From NCBI GenBank assembly GCA_945787595.1, contig CALZJV010000233.1:1-9125 (forward strand): a stretch of 9,125 bases of DNA, read 5' to 3'. This DNA comes from an uncultured Desulfobacterales bacterium (GTDB lineage Bacteria > Desulfobacterota > Desulfobacteria > Desulfobacterales > JAFDCJ01). The stretch's first letter is position 1; each line of letters begins with the position of its first letter. Below, piece by piece: positions 1 through 5,167 of this stretch. A program made the position numbers and the translations under genes. The notes beneath the pieces are model-generated. The model was given only the letters and a program-made list of their open reading frames with translations, was not told the origin of the DNA and ran no database searches.

Positions 1-83
1 CTTGCGTTAATCGGGTTGCTTGCACAACCAGTCCAAAGAAGTGGCGTCAGAAACGTAAAGGCAATAAGTGCTGTAATCTTCAT
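1..83 (-). CDS. Lipoprotein, 5' part only (runs off the left edge)
   Basis: Only the first 27 codons are in the window. They read as a lipoprotein signal peptide: one early Lys, a hydrophobic run (MKITALIAFTFLTPLL), then a lipobox-like W-T-G-C with the acylated Cys at residue 20, followed by polar residues (ASNPINA). The Trp at -3 of the lipobox is unusual, but the Gly-Cys and the overall length fit signal peptidase II processing, so the product is probably membrane-anchored by lipid. There are two consecutive ATGs (84-86 and 81-83). I chose the second because the AGGGG ribosome-binding site then sits 7 nt upstream. The start lies only 14 nt past the recombination point of the attC at 92-199, so this is the first gene of another integron cassette. 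The mature protein is not visible and no function can be assigned. Confidence 0.72.
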   Translation of the reverse strand, partial: MKITALIAFTFLTPLLWTGCASNPINA

Positions 84-91
84 CATTTCAC

Positions 92-199
92 CCCTAACGC
101 TGCGGATCACCTGCAGGCGGTACATCCTTTCGAACTTTTAGAAATCTTTACGATTTACCCCGCAAGTTATACCTGTCAGGTGCATCCGCCTTGTTATAA
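92..199 (-). repeat. attC recombination site (integron cassette, 108 bp)
   Basis: On the minus strand it starts with R'' TTATAAC (193-199) and ends with R' GTTAGGG (92-98). The arms fold into a 16-bp stem: 184-189 pairs with 102-107, 177-182 with 108-113, and 172-175 with 114-117. TAAC (95-98) pairs with GTTA (193-196). An unpaired 3-nt spacer (99-101 and 190-192) lies between the core and the stem. Two bases, T176 and C183, bulge from one arm only, 7 nt apart. That asymmetric pair of extrahelical bases is the hallmark of attC sites recognised by IntI. The region 118-171 forms the variable terminal loop. The stop codon of the upstream membrane-protein gene is 6 nt before R'', and the next gene starts right after R', as in normal cassettes. 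Confidence 0.87.
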
Positions 200-556
200 T
201 AATTTTCACATAATTAACAGATTGTTAATAACACCAAAAGTCATGAATGAATAACCGAATATATATAACAATTTACCAAATAGGGACATATCTCGCATGC
301 CCCATGAATTCCATATTCCATTTTTGAATTGAAGAATTTTGGAAGTGAAAAATAAGACAAATCCTATTCCAACGAGAAATACATATTCCAGGTTATCCGT
401 AATCGATTTCTCAAAAAGAATAGTTGGAGCGAAAATAAAAAAAATACACGCGAGAAAGATTGCTATTAAGGAATAAGGAACCGAGATACTTGTCACGGTT
501 CTCTTCCCATGTTTATTTTTTCCATACCACCAGATAGACATTTTACTATATTATAA
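98..556 (-). mobile_element. Integron gene cassette carrying a small membrane-protein gene (about 459 bp)
   Basis: The limits are the predicted G/TT cleavage points in the R' boxes of the two attC sites (551-557 and 92-98). The cassette contains one gene (206-541), its own attC at the 3' end, and a 15-nt leader, which is the standard compact layout. Cassette and gene run in the same direction. Excision would need an integron integrase acting in trans, since none is in the window. The cassette is visibly richer in A+T than the aro operon, fitting an independent origin. Confidence 0.75.
206..541 (-). CDS. Small three-helix membrane protein, unknown function (cassette gene)
   Basis: The 111-residue protein is not recognised as a named family. 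Its N-terminal stretch is polar and basic (residues 1-20, with W4, W5, K8, K10, K13 and R14). Three hydrophobic segments suitable for crossing the inner membrane follow, at about residues 21-43, 52-70 and 88-110. The short loops hold charged residues E44, K45, D49 and R83-D84, and W77 and W80 lie near a membrane interface. There is no signal-peptidase site and no catalytic motif. The ATG is 15 nt from the cassette boundary and has no clear Shine-Dalgarno sequence, only an A/T-rich leader with TATAAT-like bases, so translation may be weak or leader-dependent. The TGA stop lies 6 nt before the attC at 92-199. Small membrane proteins of unknown role are common cargo of integron cassettes. That it is a real gene rests on its position and membrane pattern. 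Confidence 0.68.
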   Translation of the reverse strand: MSIWWYGKNKHGKRTVTSISVPYSLIAIFLACIFFIFAPTILFEKSITDNLEYVFLVGIGFVLFFTSKILQFKNGIWNSWGMRDMSLFGKLLYIFGYSFMTFGVINNLLIM

Positions 557-655
557 CGTTTCCAGTGAGCAGCGGCCTAAATAATTTCCAAACTTGCACG
601 GCCCTAACGTAAAACCGCTATCTTCACGCCGTCTGCTCAAGTGGCATTGTTATGT
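551..655 (-). repeat. attC recombination site (integron cassette, 105 bp)
   Basis: On the minus strand R'' is ACATAAC (649-655) and R' is GTTATAA (551-557); ATAAC and GTTAT (553-557 with 649-653) pair perfectly. The stem continues as CCA/TGG (562-564 with 642-644), a 7-bp block TGAGCAG/CTGCTCA (566-572 with 633-639), and CGG/CCG (573-575 with 629-631). Extra bases (T632 and one of A640/G641) bulge from the same arm, about 8 nt apart, the same arrangement as in the attC at 92-199. The unpaired spacers are 558-561 and 645-648. The stop codon of the CPCC-family gene (650-652) lies inside R'', a frequent arrangement in cassettes, and the next gene starts 15 nt after the cut point. The arms pair less well than those of the other site. 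Confidence 0.78.
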
Positions 656-1057
656 TTCTTCCCTGTTTTTGAGCCAATAATTTTCCGACCAATAATAAAG
701 CCTGGTACTATCATTAGGATAAGGAATTAATTCTTCATCTTCCTTAATAGGTTTTTCTATAATATCAGTATGGAGAACTATTCTCCATTTGGGATCTTTT
801 ATTTCATCTTTTTCAGGCTTTCGGACTTTATCAATAAACCTTTTCTCCATAGCACCATATTCAATGAAATTTTGTTGTGCTTGTATAAGGCTCGGTTCGT
901 TAGCCCCGCCTGCCAAAGAAGGGAATCTTAGTTGAACTATATCGTCTTCCCAAAAGCAAATAGGACATATTTCATAGTCGCCTATACTCGAAAAGACTCT
1001 ATATCCACAACATGGACAAGTTTTTAGATCTTTTTTAGTCATAATAATCAAACATAA
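557..1057 (-). mobile_element. Integron gene cassette carrying a CPCC-family gene (about 501 bp)
   Basis: The 3' end is the attC at 551-655. The 5' end is inferred from a GTTATG box (1053-1058) that looks like a recombination core and lies 15 nt before the gene's ATG, the same distance as in the neighbouring cassette. No folded attC can be found upstream of that box, so it is either an attI-type site or an eroded boundary. This would then be the first cassette of the array. Confidence 0.6.
650..1042 (-). CDS. CPCC-family cysteine-rich protein (cassette gene)
   Basis: This 130-residue protein matches the cysteine-rich CPCC domain family, which has no established biochemical function. The N-terminus holds two Cys-Pro-x-Cys knuckles: CPCC at 9-12, and CPIC at 26-29 followed by the family's FWEDD (30-34). 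The four main cysteines are arranged like a zinc ribbon, so metal binding is likely. Then comes the family's GGANEPSL-type segment and an 'AQQNF.EYGA' helix, followed by a charged tail ending at KNREET. It has no signal peptide and is probably cytoplasmic. I chose ATG 1042 over the in-frame TTG at 1051 because it leaves a 15-nt leader matching the next cassette and the protein then begins MTKKDLKTCPCC. Its stop codon lies within attC R''. Relatives often occur as lone accessory genes; any toxin-immunity or stress role would be a guess. Confidence 0.83.
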   Translation of the reverse strand: MTKKDLKTCPCCGYRVFSSIGDYEICPICFWEDDIVQLRFPSLAGGANEPSLIQAQQNFIEYGAMEKRFIDKVRKPEKDEIKDPKWRIVLHTDIIEKPIKEDEELIPYPNDSTRLYYWSENYWLKNREET

Positions 1058-1058
1058 C
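1053..1058 (-). promoter_or_regulatory. Possible attI-like or array-end recombination core (GTTATG)
   Basis: The minus strand reads CTAGTTATGTTTG here, with a GTTATG core like the attC R' boxes. It is placed 15 nt before the CPCC-gene ATG. The upstream sequence (1059-1200) has no matching R'' arm, so this is not a complete attC. It does contain an inverted repeat, AAAATTGAC (1073-1081) with GTCAATTTT (1157-1165), that could be protein-binding DNA. An attI site normally lies next to intI, and no intI is present, so the call is tentative. Confidence 0.35.
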
Positions 1059-1132
1059 TAGTAGTAGACGTCAAAATTGACGGTATACAAAAATTAAAAA
1101 TACATCAGTTTTGAAATGTAATCCCAAATAGG

Positions 1133-1161
1133 ATTGTTTAACCCTCAAATATTATTGTCAA
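1133..1161 (-). promoter_or_regulatory. Possible promoter reading into the cassette array
   Basis: On the minus strand a perfect TTGACA (-35, 1156-1161) is followed after 17 nt by AACAAT (1133-1138), a poor -10 box; TAAACA two bases earlier is an alternative. It lies upstream of the CPCC-gene cassette and points into the array, the place where an integron Pc promoter would be expected. An imperfect inverted repeat (1121-1130 with 1165-1175) encloses the region. The rest of 1059-1269 shows a short hairpin (1239-1260) and no coding sequence I can support. Confidence 0.3.
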
Positions 1162-1269
1162 TTTTATTTGGGGATGGGATTAGATGTCATTTATTTTGAT
1201 AAAGATCATGCAAAATTACGTCAAACCTGTCCTGTAAACAGTCTTGACTTTCAAGACCTGGAAATCTGT

Positions 1270-1310
1270 CAAAAAAAGAAAATCCCGCTCTCATTTTTCT
1301 GAGGCGGGAT
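1270..1310 (-). terminator. Strong intrinsic terminator
   Basis: On the minus strand an ATCCCGC/GCGGGAT stem (1304-1310 with 1282-1288) continues, past one bulged base (1289), into CTCA/TGAG (1290-1293 with 1300-1303). The loop is 6 nt, and a U-rich tail TTTTCTTTTTTT (1270-1281) follows. The plus strand has no U-run after the stem, so it works in the minus direction. It would end the small transcript started at the 1391-1418 promoter and also any readthrough from the aro operon, insulating the cassette array. Confidence 0.85.
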
Positions 1311-1385
1311 AAATTGGATGCGCTGAATCATTCTCTGTCCCTTTTTAGCTTATAGGAGGAATGCATTTTCTATTCGTTCAAACAA
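1270..1385 (-). ncRNA. Candidate small RNA of about 115 nt with anti-Shine-Dalgarno-like segment
   Basis: The unit is defined by a promoter (TTGACT, 16 nt, TAAAAT at 1391-1418) and a strong terminator (1270-1310) on the same strand, with no credible open reading frame between them. The RNA would begin near 1384. It carries ATTCCTCCTATAAGC about 20-35 nt from its 5' end (around 1350-1364), whose CCUCCU is complementary to ribosome-binding sites, then AAGGGACAGAG, and ends in the terminator hairpin. Single-stranded C-rich stretches of this type occur in base-pairing sRNAs that block translation starts, but I do not recognise a known family. The alternative is a short untranslated transcript or a remnant leader left by the rearrangement that removed most of aroQ. 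Confidence 0.5.
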
Positions 1386-1390
1386 AATCA

Positions 1391-1418
1391 ATTTTAGCAC
1401 AACCCCTTGAAAAGTCAA
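1391..1418 (-). promoter_or_regulatory. Sigma-70-type promoter of the sRNA candidate
   Basis: On the minus strand TTGACT (1413-1418) and TAAAAT (1391-1396) are separated by 16 nt. Both boxes are one base from consensus. Predicted initiation is near 1384. Only the terminator-ended RNA unit lies immediately downstream. Confidence 0.6.
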
Positions 1419-1525
1419 GGAAAGCACAGTGCGAATGCGATGAAAGGTACAAGATAAAGGGCTTTTGGCCATCATGGAGGATCGTAAAAAATTGGTATCT
1501 GATTATCGGATATTATCGCCGGCAA

Positions 1526-1609
1526 CTAATCGGGCTCCCGTTTGCCGAGCATGTTCAGATTGGGTCCGTGAATGACAAGGATTCTTTTCTGATAAGATTT
1601 TTCCGGCAT
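1526..1609 (-). pseudogene. aroQ: 5' remnant of type II 3-dehydroquinate dehydratase (aroQ)
   Basis: The frame encodes MPEKSYQKR followed by ILVIHGPNLNMLGKREPD and then a TAG stop. The GPNLNMLGxRxP block is the N-terminal signature of type II dehydroquinase, which converts 3-dehydroquinate to 3-dehydroshikimate. A full enzyme has roughly 145-150 residues; here only 27 remain. The lost part would carry the catalytic Tyr, Asn and His positions, so the product cannot be active. A good ribosome-binding site (AAAGGA, 9 nt before the ATG) is still present, so loss looks recent. Nothing in the three minus-strand frames down to 1320 restores the protein. The remnant follows tyrA in the operon direction, suggesting that aroQ was once its last gene. 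A functional dehydroquinase must be encoded elsewhere. Confidence 0.8.
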
Positions 1610-1635
1610 TGTTTCTAATCCTTTCACGATATTAA

Positions 1636-1695
1636 CCGCAGACACCCGCAGACAATCCGCAGACAAAATTTCTGCGTCCATCCGCGTCCGTCAAG
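1636..1695. repeat. Intergenic palindromic/tandem repeat (CCGCAGACA type)
   Basis: Three copies of CCGCAGACA (1636-1644, 1646-1654, 1657-1665) are followed by a TCTGCGTCCATCCGCGTCC arm. CGCAGA (1658-1663) pairs with TCTGCG (1671-1676), giving an imperfect hairpin. Similar 'CCGCAGA...TCTGCG' palindromes are scattered between genes in many environmental genomes. It lies between tyrA and the aroQ remnant and is non-coding. Confidence 0.6.
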
Positions 1696-1753
1696 CGAGC
1701 AAAATGAGCGGGCGGTTGATTAAAAAACAACACTATCATTCATTAATTGTTTC

Positions 1754-1806
1754 CGACTCAACTCAATCAACTTATTGACCAATTCAACTAATCAACTTAG
1801 TCAACC
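1754..1806. repeat. Degenerate GTTGA tandem repeat reaching into the 3' end of tyrA
   Basis: On the minus strand the sequence is six diverged units of 8-9 nt: GTTGACTAA, GTTGATTA, GTTGAATTG, GTCAATAA, GTTGATTGA, GTTGAGTCG. The first unit supplies the last codons (Val-Asp) and the TAA stop of tyrA. Confidence 0.55.
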
Positions 1807-2537
1807 AAATCACCATTTTCCAATCTGGAATTTATATCCTGCATGACATCCATGAATGCAACCCGTTTCTCTTTGGCGTAGGGATTGTAGTGGTGCATGT
1901 CCACAAACAACTGCCAGGTATCGCGTTCGACGACTTCCAGAATGTGCAGCAGTCTTTTATATCCTTCCGTATCGATTTCGAGCTGCTTTGCGCCGTACTC
2001 GGACAACGTTCGGCCGATAAAATGGGTCAGGGAAAGACTGGTGGCAATCTGCTCGTCATGCTCCTGAGCCGTCGCTTCAATCACAACCAACCCTTTTGAC
2101 TCCAAATAGGCCTTGATATTCAGGTAGCTTTTTTTTGCGATTCGCACCTTGCACAAACAAATTTTTCTGCCCTCAAGCGAATCGGATGCGCTGTCCGGCC
2201 CGAACATGGGGTGGGTAGCCAGGATCGACACGGTCTGCGGCAGTATCTCGGTCATCAGACGGGCAGGATATTCTTTGACTGAACACACATCGACAATCAG
2301 GCTATCCGGTCTGAGCAGCGGTGTGATGTCTTGCAAGACCTCTCGAAACACCGAAATGGGTACACAGGGAATAACAATATCCTGCCGGCAAACGGTTTCG
2401 AGAGATGCCGCGCGGGCACCGGCGCGGCTGATTTCCGCTGATTTATCGGTCCTAGAGTAAACGGTTACGTCAAGTTCTTCAGCCAGATAACGCGCTGTCA
2501 GTTTACCAAATCGACCAAATCCGATGATTCCAATCAT
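1797..2537 (-). CDS. tyrA: TyrA: prephenate/arogenate dehydrogenase, plant-arogenate-dehydrogenase-like
   Basis: It oxidatively decarboxylates prephenate or arogenate with NAD(P)+ in the last part of tyrosine synthesis, in the cytoplasm. The N-terminus is a Rossmann fold with GFGRFG at 6-11 and a VDV-SVKE strand-turn at 82-89. The catalytic His109 lies in THPMFGPDS (108-116), followed by the conserved EHD (159-161) and a THFIGR helix (171-176). At 246 residues it is a lone dehydrogenase, without a chorismate mutase or ACT domain. From memory, several blocks (SVKE-P, THPMFGP, KVRI, EHD, IDTEGY, YNP) match plant arogenate dehydrogenases better than E. coli TyrA, which favours arogenate as substrate; this is inference. 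The ATG overlaps the stop of the aminotransferase gene (ATGA), implying translational coupling. The last codons and stop fall in a GTTGA-type repeat, so the C-terminus may have been altered. Confidence 0.88.
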   Translation of the reverse strand: MIGIIGFGRFGKLTARYLAEELDVTVYSRTDKSAEISRAGARAASLETVCRQDIVIPCVPISVFREVLQDITPLLRPDSLIVDVCSVKEYPARLMTEILPQTVSILATHPMFGPDSASDSLEGRKICLCKVRIAKKSYLNIKAYLESKGLVVIEATAQEHDEQIATSLSLTHFIGRTLSEYGAKQLEIDTEGYKRLLHILEVVERDTWQLFVDMHHYNPYAKEKRVAFMDVMQDINSRLENGDLVD

Positions 2538-3664
2538 AGTGCCTCTGCAATTTTATCAAATCCGCTTACCAGCCTGTCCTCTGAAACGGCGTAGGATATC
2601 CTGATGTGGCCGGCCATGCCAAATACCTCACCGGGGACGACCGCCACACCGCAGTTTTCAAGTAATCGCTCTGAAAATTCAACCGCCGTCATGCCGTTTT
2701 TTAAATGCCGCGAAATATCGGGAAAAAGATAAAACGCACCCCGCGGTTTTAGGCAGTCAAATAATTTCGCCGCCCGCTGCCAGGCATAATCTCTTTTATG
2801 CTCCATGTCGGCGCGCCACCCCTCCAGATCGCGATCATCCATGGAAAGTGCGGCCAGGGCTCCGTACTGGCCAAAGGTGCAGACATTGCCGGTCAGATGG
2901 CTTTGCAACCCGGTAAAAGCCCTGATAAATTTTTGCGAAGCGGCAATATAGCCGATTCTAAACCCGGTCATAGCATAATTTTTGGAAAAGCTGCGGGTAA
3001 TGATCAGCAAGTGCCGCATATCTTCAAAGTCGAACAGGCTCGCGGCTTTTTGCCCGTCATAAACAAATAAATGATAGGCTTCATCCGAAATCAGGTACAG
3101 GTTGTGCTCAAGGGCAATTTTGCCAAGCCCGGCTAGCGTCTCGGCCGAATAAACCGCGCCGGTTGGGTTGTTGGGTGAGTTGATCAGAATGGCACAGGTT
3201 TTTGGGGTTAGAGCCCGTTCAATTTTTTCGCAGTCCAGCTGGTGGTTAGAGGTATCCACAAATACCGGGCGACCTCCGGCAAGCTTGACCTGCTGGGGAA
3301 AACTCACCCAATAAGGCTTGGGTATGATAACCTCATCCAATGGATTACAGATGACCTGGAACATGGTGTATAGGCATTGCTTGGATCCGTTGGAAATGAC
3401 GATGTTACGCTCATCATAGCCGTCAAACTGCTGCGCCAGGCGGGTTTTTAACTCCGGCAGTCCCGCCACCGGGCTGTATTTTGTCTCACCTGCATCCAGG
3501 GCCTGTTTGGTTGCTTCAAGAACTACGCCGGGCGTATCATATGTCGGTTCGCCTACCGCCAGATCGATAATGGCTCTGCCCTGCCCTCTCAGCTGTTGGA
3601 TGAGACTGGTAAACTTTACCGTGCCGGATGCTTCAATTTGATTGATGCGATCTGATAGTTTCAT
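2534..3664 (-). CDS. Class I aminotransferase, aspartate/prephenate aminotransferase-like (1-beta type)
   Basis: This pyridoxal-phosphate enzyme of 376 residues has the usual length for the family. Visible landmarks are GEP (38-40), the SNGSKQ phosphate/substrate loop (91-96), SPNNPTG (163-169, cofactor Asn166), SDEAYH (193-198, Asp194 and Tyr197), the Schiff-base Lys228 in SRSFSKNYAMTGFRIGY, and the carboxylate-binding Arg355 in HIRISYAV. Lys95 fits dicarboxylate-using 1-beta enzymes, a group that includes prephenate aminotransferases of plants and some bacteria. The usual early 'LKPS' motif is IEAS here, so substrate choice is uncertain. Its position after chorismate synthase and its ATGA overlap with tyrA point to transamination of prephenate to arogenate, or of 4-hydroxyphenylpyruvate to tyrosine. 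The start is ATG, with only a weak AAGA ribosome-binding site. Confidence 0.88.
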   Translation of the reverse strand: MKLSDRINQIEASGTVKFTSLIQQLRGQGRAIIDLAVGEPTYDTPGVVLEATKQALDAGETKYSPVAGLPELKTRLAQQFDGYDERNIVISNGSKQCLYTMFQVICNPLDEVIIPKPYWVSFPQQVKLAGGRPVFVDTSNHQLDCEKIERALTPKTCAILINSPNNPTGAVYSAETLAGLGKIALEHNLYLISDEAYHLFVYDGQKAASLFDFEDMRHLLIITRSFSKNYAMTGFRIGYIAASQKFIRAFTGLQSHLTGNVCTFGQYGALAALSMDDRDLEGWRADMEHKRDYAWQRAAKLFDCLKPRGAFYLFPDISRHLKNGMTAVEFSERLLENCGVAVVPGEVFGMAGHIRISYAVSEDRLVSGFDKIAEAL

Positions 3665-3775
3665 TTGGTCTTATAGACAGAATTAGTCATTACCCTTTAT
3701 TGTTTTTCTAATACAAAAATGTCTTGTGTGTTAGATAATTGAAGATGAATGGTCTCTATTTTAAACTTTGAATTA

Positions 3776-3834
3776 GACAGGATTTGCAGGATCTTTTGGA
3801 AATTTCATATCCAGTTCATCCTGTGAATCCTGTC
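3776..3834. repeat. Intergenic inverted repeat (GACAGGATT...AATCCTGTC)
   Basis: A 17-nt arm GACAGGATTTGCAGGAT (3776-3792) is matched by ATCCTGTGAATCCTGTC (3818-3834): 15 of 17 bases pair around a 25-nt loop. There is no U-run on either side, so it is not a terminator. Palindromes of this 'CAGGAT' type are dispersed in many environmental genomes. It fills the 237-bp gap between aroC and the aminotransferase gene, which otherwise ends in AAAATTAAAAATTAAAAATT just after aroC. Confidence 0.75.
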
Positions 3835-3901
3835 AGATATTCTTATATTTAAAATGAAACCTTTCCTTATTTTCCAATCCAAAATTAAAAATTAAAAATT
3901 A

Positions 3902-4984
3902 TTAAAAGCCTCTGCTTCTTTGTTGGAGGGCTAGATCCGCGATAACCAATGCCGCCATGGTTTCGACAATCGGAACGGCCCGGGGAACCACACAGGGATC
4001 ATGGCGGCCTTTGGCCTCCAATGTCACCTCCTTGCCTGCGAAGTCAACCGTTTTTTGGGCCTTGCCGATAGTGGCCGGCGGCTTAAACGCTACCCGAAAC
4101 AGAATCGGCTCTCCGTTTGAAATCCCGCCCTGCACCCCTCCGCTGTAATTTGTCGCCGTGCCCAGACGATCTCCTTTTTTTAAAAAAGGATCGTTATGCG
4201 TCGATCCGGTCATTCGGCTTCCCGCAAATCCGGAACCGATTTCAAAGCCCTTGGTTGCTGGAATCGACAACATGGCATGGGCCAGCCGTGCTTCCAGCTT
4301 ATCAAAAACGGGCTCCCCCAGTCCCGCCGGAACATTACGGCAGACGCAGGAAATAATACCGCCCAGAGAATCGTTGGCTTCTTTGGCATCCGTGATTTCA
4401 CGAATCATTTGCCCGGCCTCATTTTTAGTGGGACAACGAACCGCATTTTCGTCCACCTGCTTGCGGCTGATGCGGGTTTCATCGACATCAGCAGCTGCAA
4501 TGGTGCCAACCGAAGTCACCCAGGCCACGATTTCAATCCCGTAGTCTTTAAAAAGAAATTTTTCGGCGATGGCACCCGCGGCCACACGCCCGATTGTTTC
4601 CCTGGCGCTGGACCGCCCTCCCCCGCTCATCGTTCGAATGCCGTATTTCGCCTGGTAGGTAAAATCCGCGTGAGACGGGCGGGGAATGGATCGCATGTCG
4701 ACATAATCGCCCGGCCGCTGGTCTTTGTTGGCCACACACATTGCAATGGGTGATCCCAGGGCCCGACCGTTTTCGACGCCGGACAAAATCGTGACTTGGT
4801 CAGCTTCATTGCGATCGGTTGCCAGCCGGCTCTGACCGGGACGGCGACGGTCAAGCTGGGGCTGGATGTCCTTTTCACAAAGAGACAATCCCGGGGGACA
4901 TCCGTCCACAACCGCACCGACACCTTTTCCGTGAGACTCACCGAAAGTCGTCACTCTGAACAAGGTTCCCAATTTGCTTGACAT
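3902..4984 (-). CDS. aroC: Chorismate synthase
   Basis: It eliminates phosphate from 5-enolpyruvylshikimate-3-phosphate to give chorismate and needs reduced FMN. The 360 residues fit the family. Signatures run in order: [18 protein letters not shown] (15-32, catalytic His18), DRRRPGQSR (45-53), RPSHAD (102-107, catalytic His105), [14 protein letters not shown] (120-133), and [15 protein letters not shown] (327-341) with Asp329. I start at ATG 4984 rather than the in-frame TTG at 5005, because GGAG lies 9 nt upstream of the ATG and the protein then begins [19 protein letters not shown], the normal N-terminus. No flavin reductase domain is fused, so reduced FMN must come from elsewhere. A repeat-filled 183-bp spacer separates it from aroA. 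Confidence 0.97.
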   Translation of the reverse strand: MSSKLGTLFRVTTFGESHGKGVGAVVDGCPPGLSLCEKDIQPQLDRRRPGQSRLATDRNEADQVTILSGVENGRALGSPIAMCVANKDQRPGDYVDMRSIPRPSHADFTYQAKYGIRTMSGGGRSSARETIGRVAAGAIAEKFLFKDYGIEIVAWVTSVGTIAAADVDETRISRKQVDENAVRCPTKNEAGQMIREITDAKEANDSLGGIISCVCRNVPAGLGEPVFDKLEARLAHAMLSIPATKGFEIGSGFAGSRMTGSTHNDPFLKKGDRLGTATNYSGGVQGGISNGEPILFRVAFKPPATIGKAQKTVDFAGKEVTLEAKGRHDPCVVPRAVPIVETMAALVIADLALQQRSRGF

Positions 4985-4997
4985 ATATTTTATCTCC
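4977..4997 (-). promoter_or_regulatory. Ribosome-binding site deciding the aroC start
   Basis: The minus strand reads GTTGGAGATAAAATATATG. GGAG sits 9 nt before the ATG at 4984, whereas the upstream in-frame TTG at 5005 has no such motif. Confidence 0.7.
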
Positions 4998-5091
4998 AAC
5001 CTCAACAGTTTAATATTTCTATCAACCAGATGACCCTACCGCTTAGAATTTCTGTTTTAATGTGATTTAATGTTTTTTGTGGCCAATAATA

Positions 5092-5160
5092 CCGGAACTT
5101 CGAACTCTTTAAACTTTTGAACCCGCAACCTTAAACCGCTGAACACCAAACCCCGAACCT
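5092..5160. repeat. Degenerate heptamer tandem repeat (NNRAACC)
   Basis: On the plus strand successive units TTGAACC (5117-5123), CGCAACC (5124-5130), TTAAACC (5131-5137), CTGAACA (5139-5145), CCAAACC (5146-5152) and CCGAACC (5153-5159) keep a 7-nt period with a single slip. More diverged GAACTT/GAACTC/AAACTT units continue to 5092. It lies just downstream of the aroA stop, has no open frame, and makes no obvious hairpin. Confidence 0.65.
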
Positions 5161-5167
5161 TTGCCCT

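Noticed and set aside
603..654. Shorter attC reading using the internal GTTAGGG (minus strand, about 601-607) as R'
   Set aside because: The arms between 608 and 649 pair poorly. The longer site ending at 551 gives a 7-bp perfect stem block, matching cores and a 15-nt leader to the next gene.
1239..1260. GTCTTGA/TCAAGAC hairpin as a terminator or operator
   Set aside because: It is a good small palindrome but has no U-tail and no overlap with a promoter I can support, so no function was assigned.
1526..1528. TAG in the aroQ remnant read as pyrrolysine, allowing a longer protein
   Set aside because: The frame after TAG meets TGA within about 17 codons and has no dehydroquinase sequence, so readthrough would restore nothing.
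1361..1618. 85-codon plus-strand ORF
   Set aside because: It overlaps the sRNA promoter and runs antisense to the aroQ remnant, with no family resemblance. The AGGAGG upstream is only 1 nt from the ATG and is better explained as the complement of the RNA's CCUCCU.
4985..5005. Chorismate synthase starting at TTG 5005
   Set aside because: The extra residues are not family-like, and a strong ribosome-binding site belongs to ATG 4984.
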